Shown here: positions 63,339 to 64,000 of the stretch, piece after piece
Layout: every line of letters begins with the position of its first letter
How positions within the stretch are numbered: the first letter of the stretch is position 1
Position numbers and translations under genes: made by a program
The notes under the pieces: model-generated
The model's database searches: none
What the model saw: the letters and a program-made list of their open reading frames with translations, nothing else
What the model was told of the DNA's origin: nothing
DNA from: Desulfurispora thermophila DSM 16022
Lineage (GTDB): Bacteria > Bacillota > Desulfotomaculia > Desulfotomaculales > Desulfurisporaceae
Assembly: GCF_000376385.1 (NCBI RefSeq)
Contig: NZ_AQWN01000006.1
Coordinates: 62,001 to 126,000 of the forward strand
DNA length: 64,000 nt
Reading direction: 5' to 3'

Positions 63339-64000
63339 TCATGAAATTTCCCGCAACACATAGCCAACCCCGCGCACAGTATGAATGAGCCTGGCCTCGC
63401 CCTTTTCCTCCAACTTCTGGCGCAGCATACCAATGTACACTTCCAGCACATTGGACTCACCCGAATAATCATAACCCCAGATGCGGTCCATGATCATGTC
63501 CCGGGCCAGCACCCGGCGGGGATTTTCCATGAACAGCTTCAACAGGTCAAATTCTTTGGCCGTAAGCGCAAATGTCCTCTCCCCCCGCCTGGCCTCCCGG
63601 CTGTCCAAATCCAGGGTCAAATCCGCAAATCTAAGCCGGCGGCCCGCCTCTTCCAGCTGTTTACTGCGGCGCAACATGGCGTGCACCCGGGCCAGCAGTT
63701 CCTCCAGGGCAAAAGGTTTGACCAGGTAGTCATCGGCCCCCAGGTTGAGACCTTTGACCCGGTCGGCCACTTCATCCCTGGCTGTAAGCATTAATATGGG
63801 TACAGTACTGTGCTGGCGCAGCTGGCGACAAACCTCCCAGCCATCCAAACCGGGTAACATAATATCCAGCACCACCAGATCGGGGTTCTCCTGCAGTGCC
63901 ATGTCAATCCCTTCCTGACCGGAAGCCGCCGTAATCACCTCGTACCCCTCAAAGGTTAAAGCGCGGCGCAGCAAAGCCGTGATCTTTGGGTCATCGTCGA
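63339..64000 (-). CDS. OmpR/PhoB-type response regulator, 5' end cut by the window edge
   Basis: The receiver begins inside the window with DDDPKITALLRRALTF; the first few residues lie beyond 64000. The phospho-acceptor is in LVVLDIMLPGLDG, with switch threonine in ILMLTARDE and lysine in DDYLVKPFALEELLARV. The winged-helix output domain has LTAKEFDLLKLFMENPRRVLARDMIMDRIWGYDYSGESNVLEVYI. Paired with the downstream kinase. Confidence 0.95.
   Translation of the reverse strand, partial: DDDPKITALLRRALTFEGYEVITAASGQEGIDMALQENPDLVVLDIMLPGLDGWEVCRQLRQHSTVPILMLTARDEVADRVKGLNLGADDYLVKPFALEELLARVHAMLRRSKQLEEAGRRLRFADLTLDLDSREARRGERTFALTAKEFDLLKLFMENPRRVLARDMIMDRIWGYDYSGESNVLEVYIGMLRQKLEEKGEARLIHTVRGVGYVLREIS

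Noticed and set aside
1-64000. CRISPR arrays, transposases, integrases, prophage
   Set aside because: No regularly spaced repeats, no DDE or integrase motifs, and no phage structural genes were seen; the 58-bp repeat has just two copies.

Overview
The window is a chromosomal segment of an endospore-forming, anaerobic member of the Bacillota. It most resembles the Desulfotomaculum/Pelotomaculum-type Peptococcaceae; this assignment is inference from gene content, not from a marker phylogeny. Supporting evidence: Bacillota-type synteny (tig-clpP-clpX-lonB-lonA-engB; valS..folC), sporulation and germination genes (lonB, a dacF-like carboxypeptidase, a PdaB-like deacetylase, ytaF, a GerC-type lipoprotein), a monofunctional Ni-Fe CO dehydrogenase, ADP-forming acetyl-CoA synthetase, several CoA-transferases, frequent TTG/GTG starts after strong AAGGAGG sites, and moderately high GC. 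No transposase, phage module or CRISPR array was seen.

Layout. 0-5 kb (minus): valS, then thiC under a TPP riboswitch with its own terminator, then the 5' part of folC. 5-10 kb: an orphan membrane-anchored NMT1/THI5-like binding protein, a dCache chemoreceptor, and a PAS-PAS-GGDEF-HD-GYP protein whose leader is a c-di-GMP-I riboswitch plus terminator. 10.4-21.0 kb (minus): a tightly packed chemosensory operon, transcribed HEAT-repeat protein > cheR > membrane-anchored short MCP with a CheZ-like DxxxQ motif > soluble MCP with two signalling hairpins > triple-CheW protein > cheB > cheY > cheA > STAS protein > cheY. 21.3-29.6 kb (minus): engB and the protease/chaperone block. 30.0-34.5 kb (plus): thiolase, acyl-CoA dehydrogenase and a two-subunit CoA-transferase downstream of a near-consensus sigma-54 promoter. 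35-39.3 kb: two small unknown genes, cooS with a complex leader, a small membrane protein, a decayed acyl-CoA synthetase, and tRNA-Val; a 58-bp imperfect direct repeat brackets the last segment. 39.4-53.9 kb: cell envelope, sporulation and DNA replication/repair genes (dacF-like, pda-like, two DedA-superfamily proteins, a SEC-C protein, ctpA, polA, mutM, ytaF, coaE, slt, gerC, pstS-like). 54-61.7 kb: ADP-forming acetyl-CoA synthetase with a DRTGG partner, a TtcA-like protein, a YvlD-like membrane protein, a sigma-54 activator and an acetyl-CoA hydrolase/CoA-transferase gene behind a second sigma-54 promoter. 61.8-64 kb: a histidine kinase/OmpR-type regulator pair, cut by the window edge.

How it fits together. 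Two carbon-flow loci (30.0-34.5 kb and 60.3-61.7 kb) carry sigma-54 promoters with the same GG/GC spacing. A PAS-AAA-Fis activator lies directly upstream of the second, suggesting a small sigma-54 regulon for acyl-CoA/CoA-transfer metabolism. The chemosensory operon has no visible CheC, CheD, CheX or CheZ but contains several non-standard parts. It lies next to a c-di-GMP enzyme that appears to be under c-di-GMP feedback. This operon is the best candidate for an undescribed system here. The structured leader of cooS is the best candidate for an undescribed RNA element.
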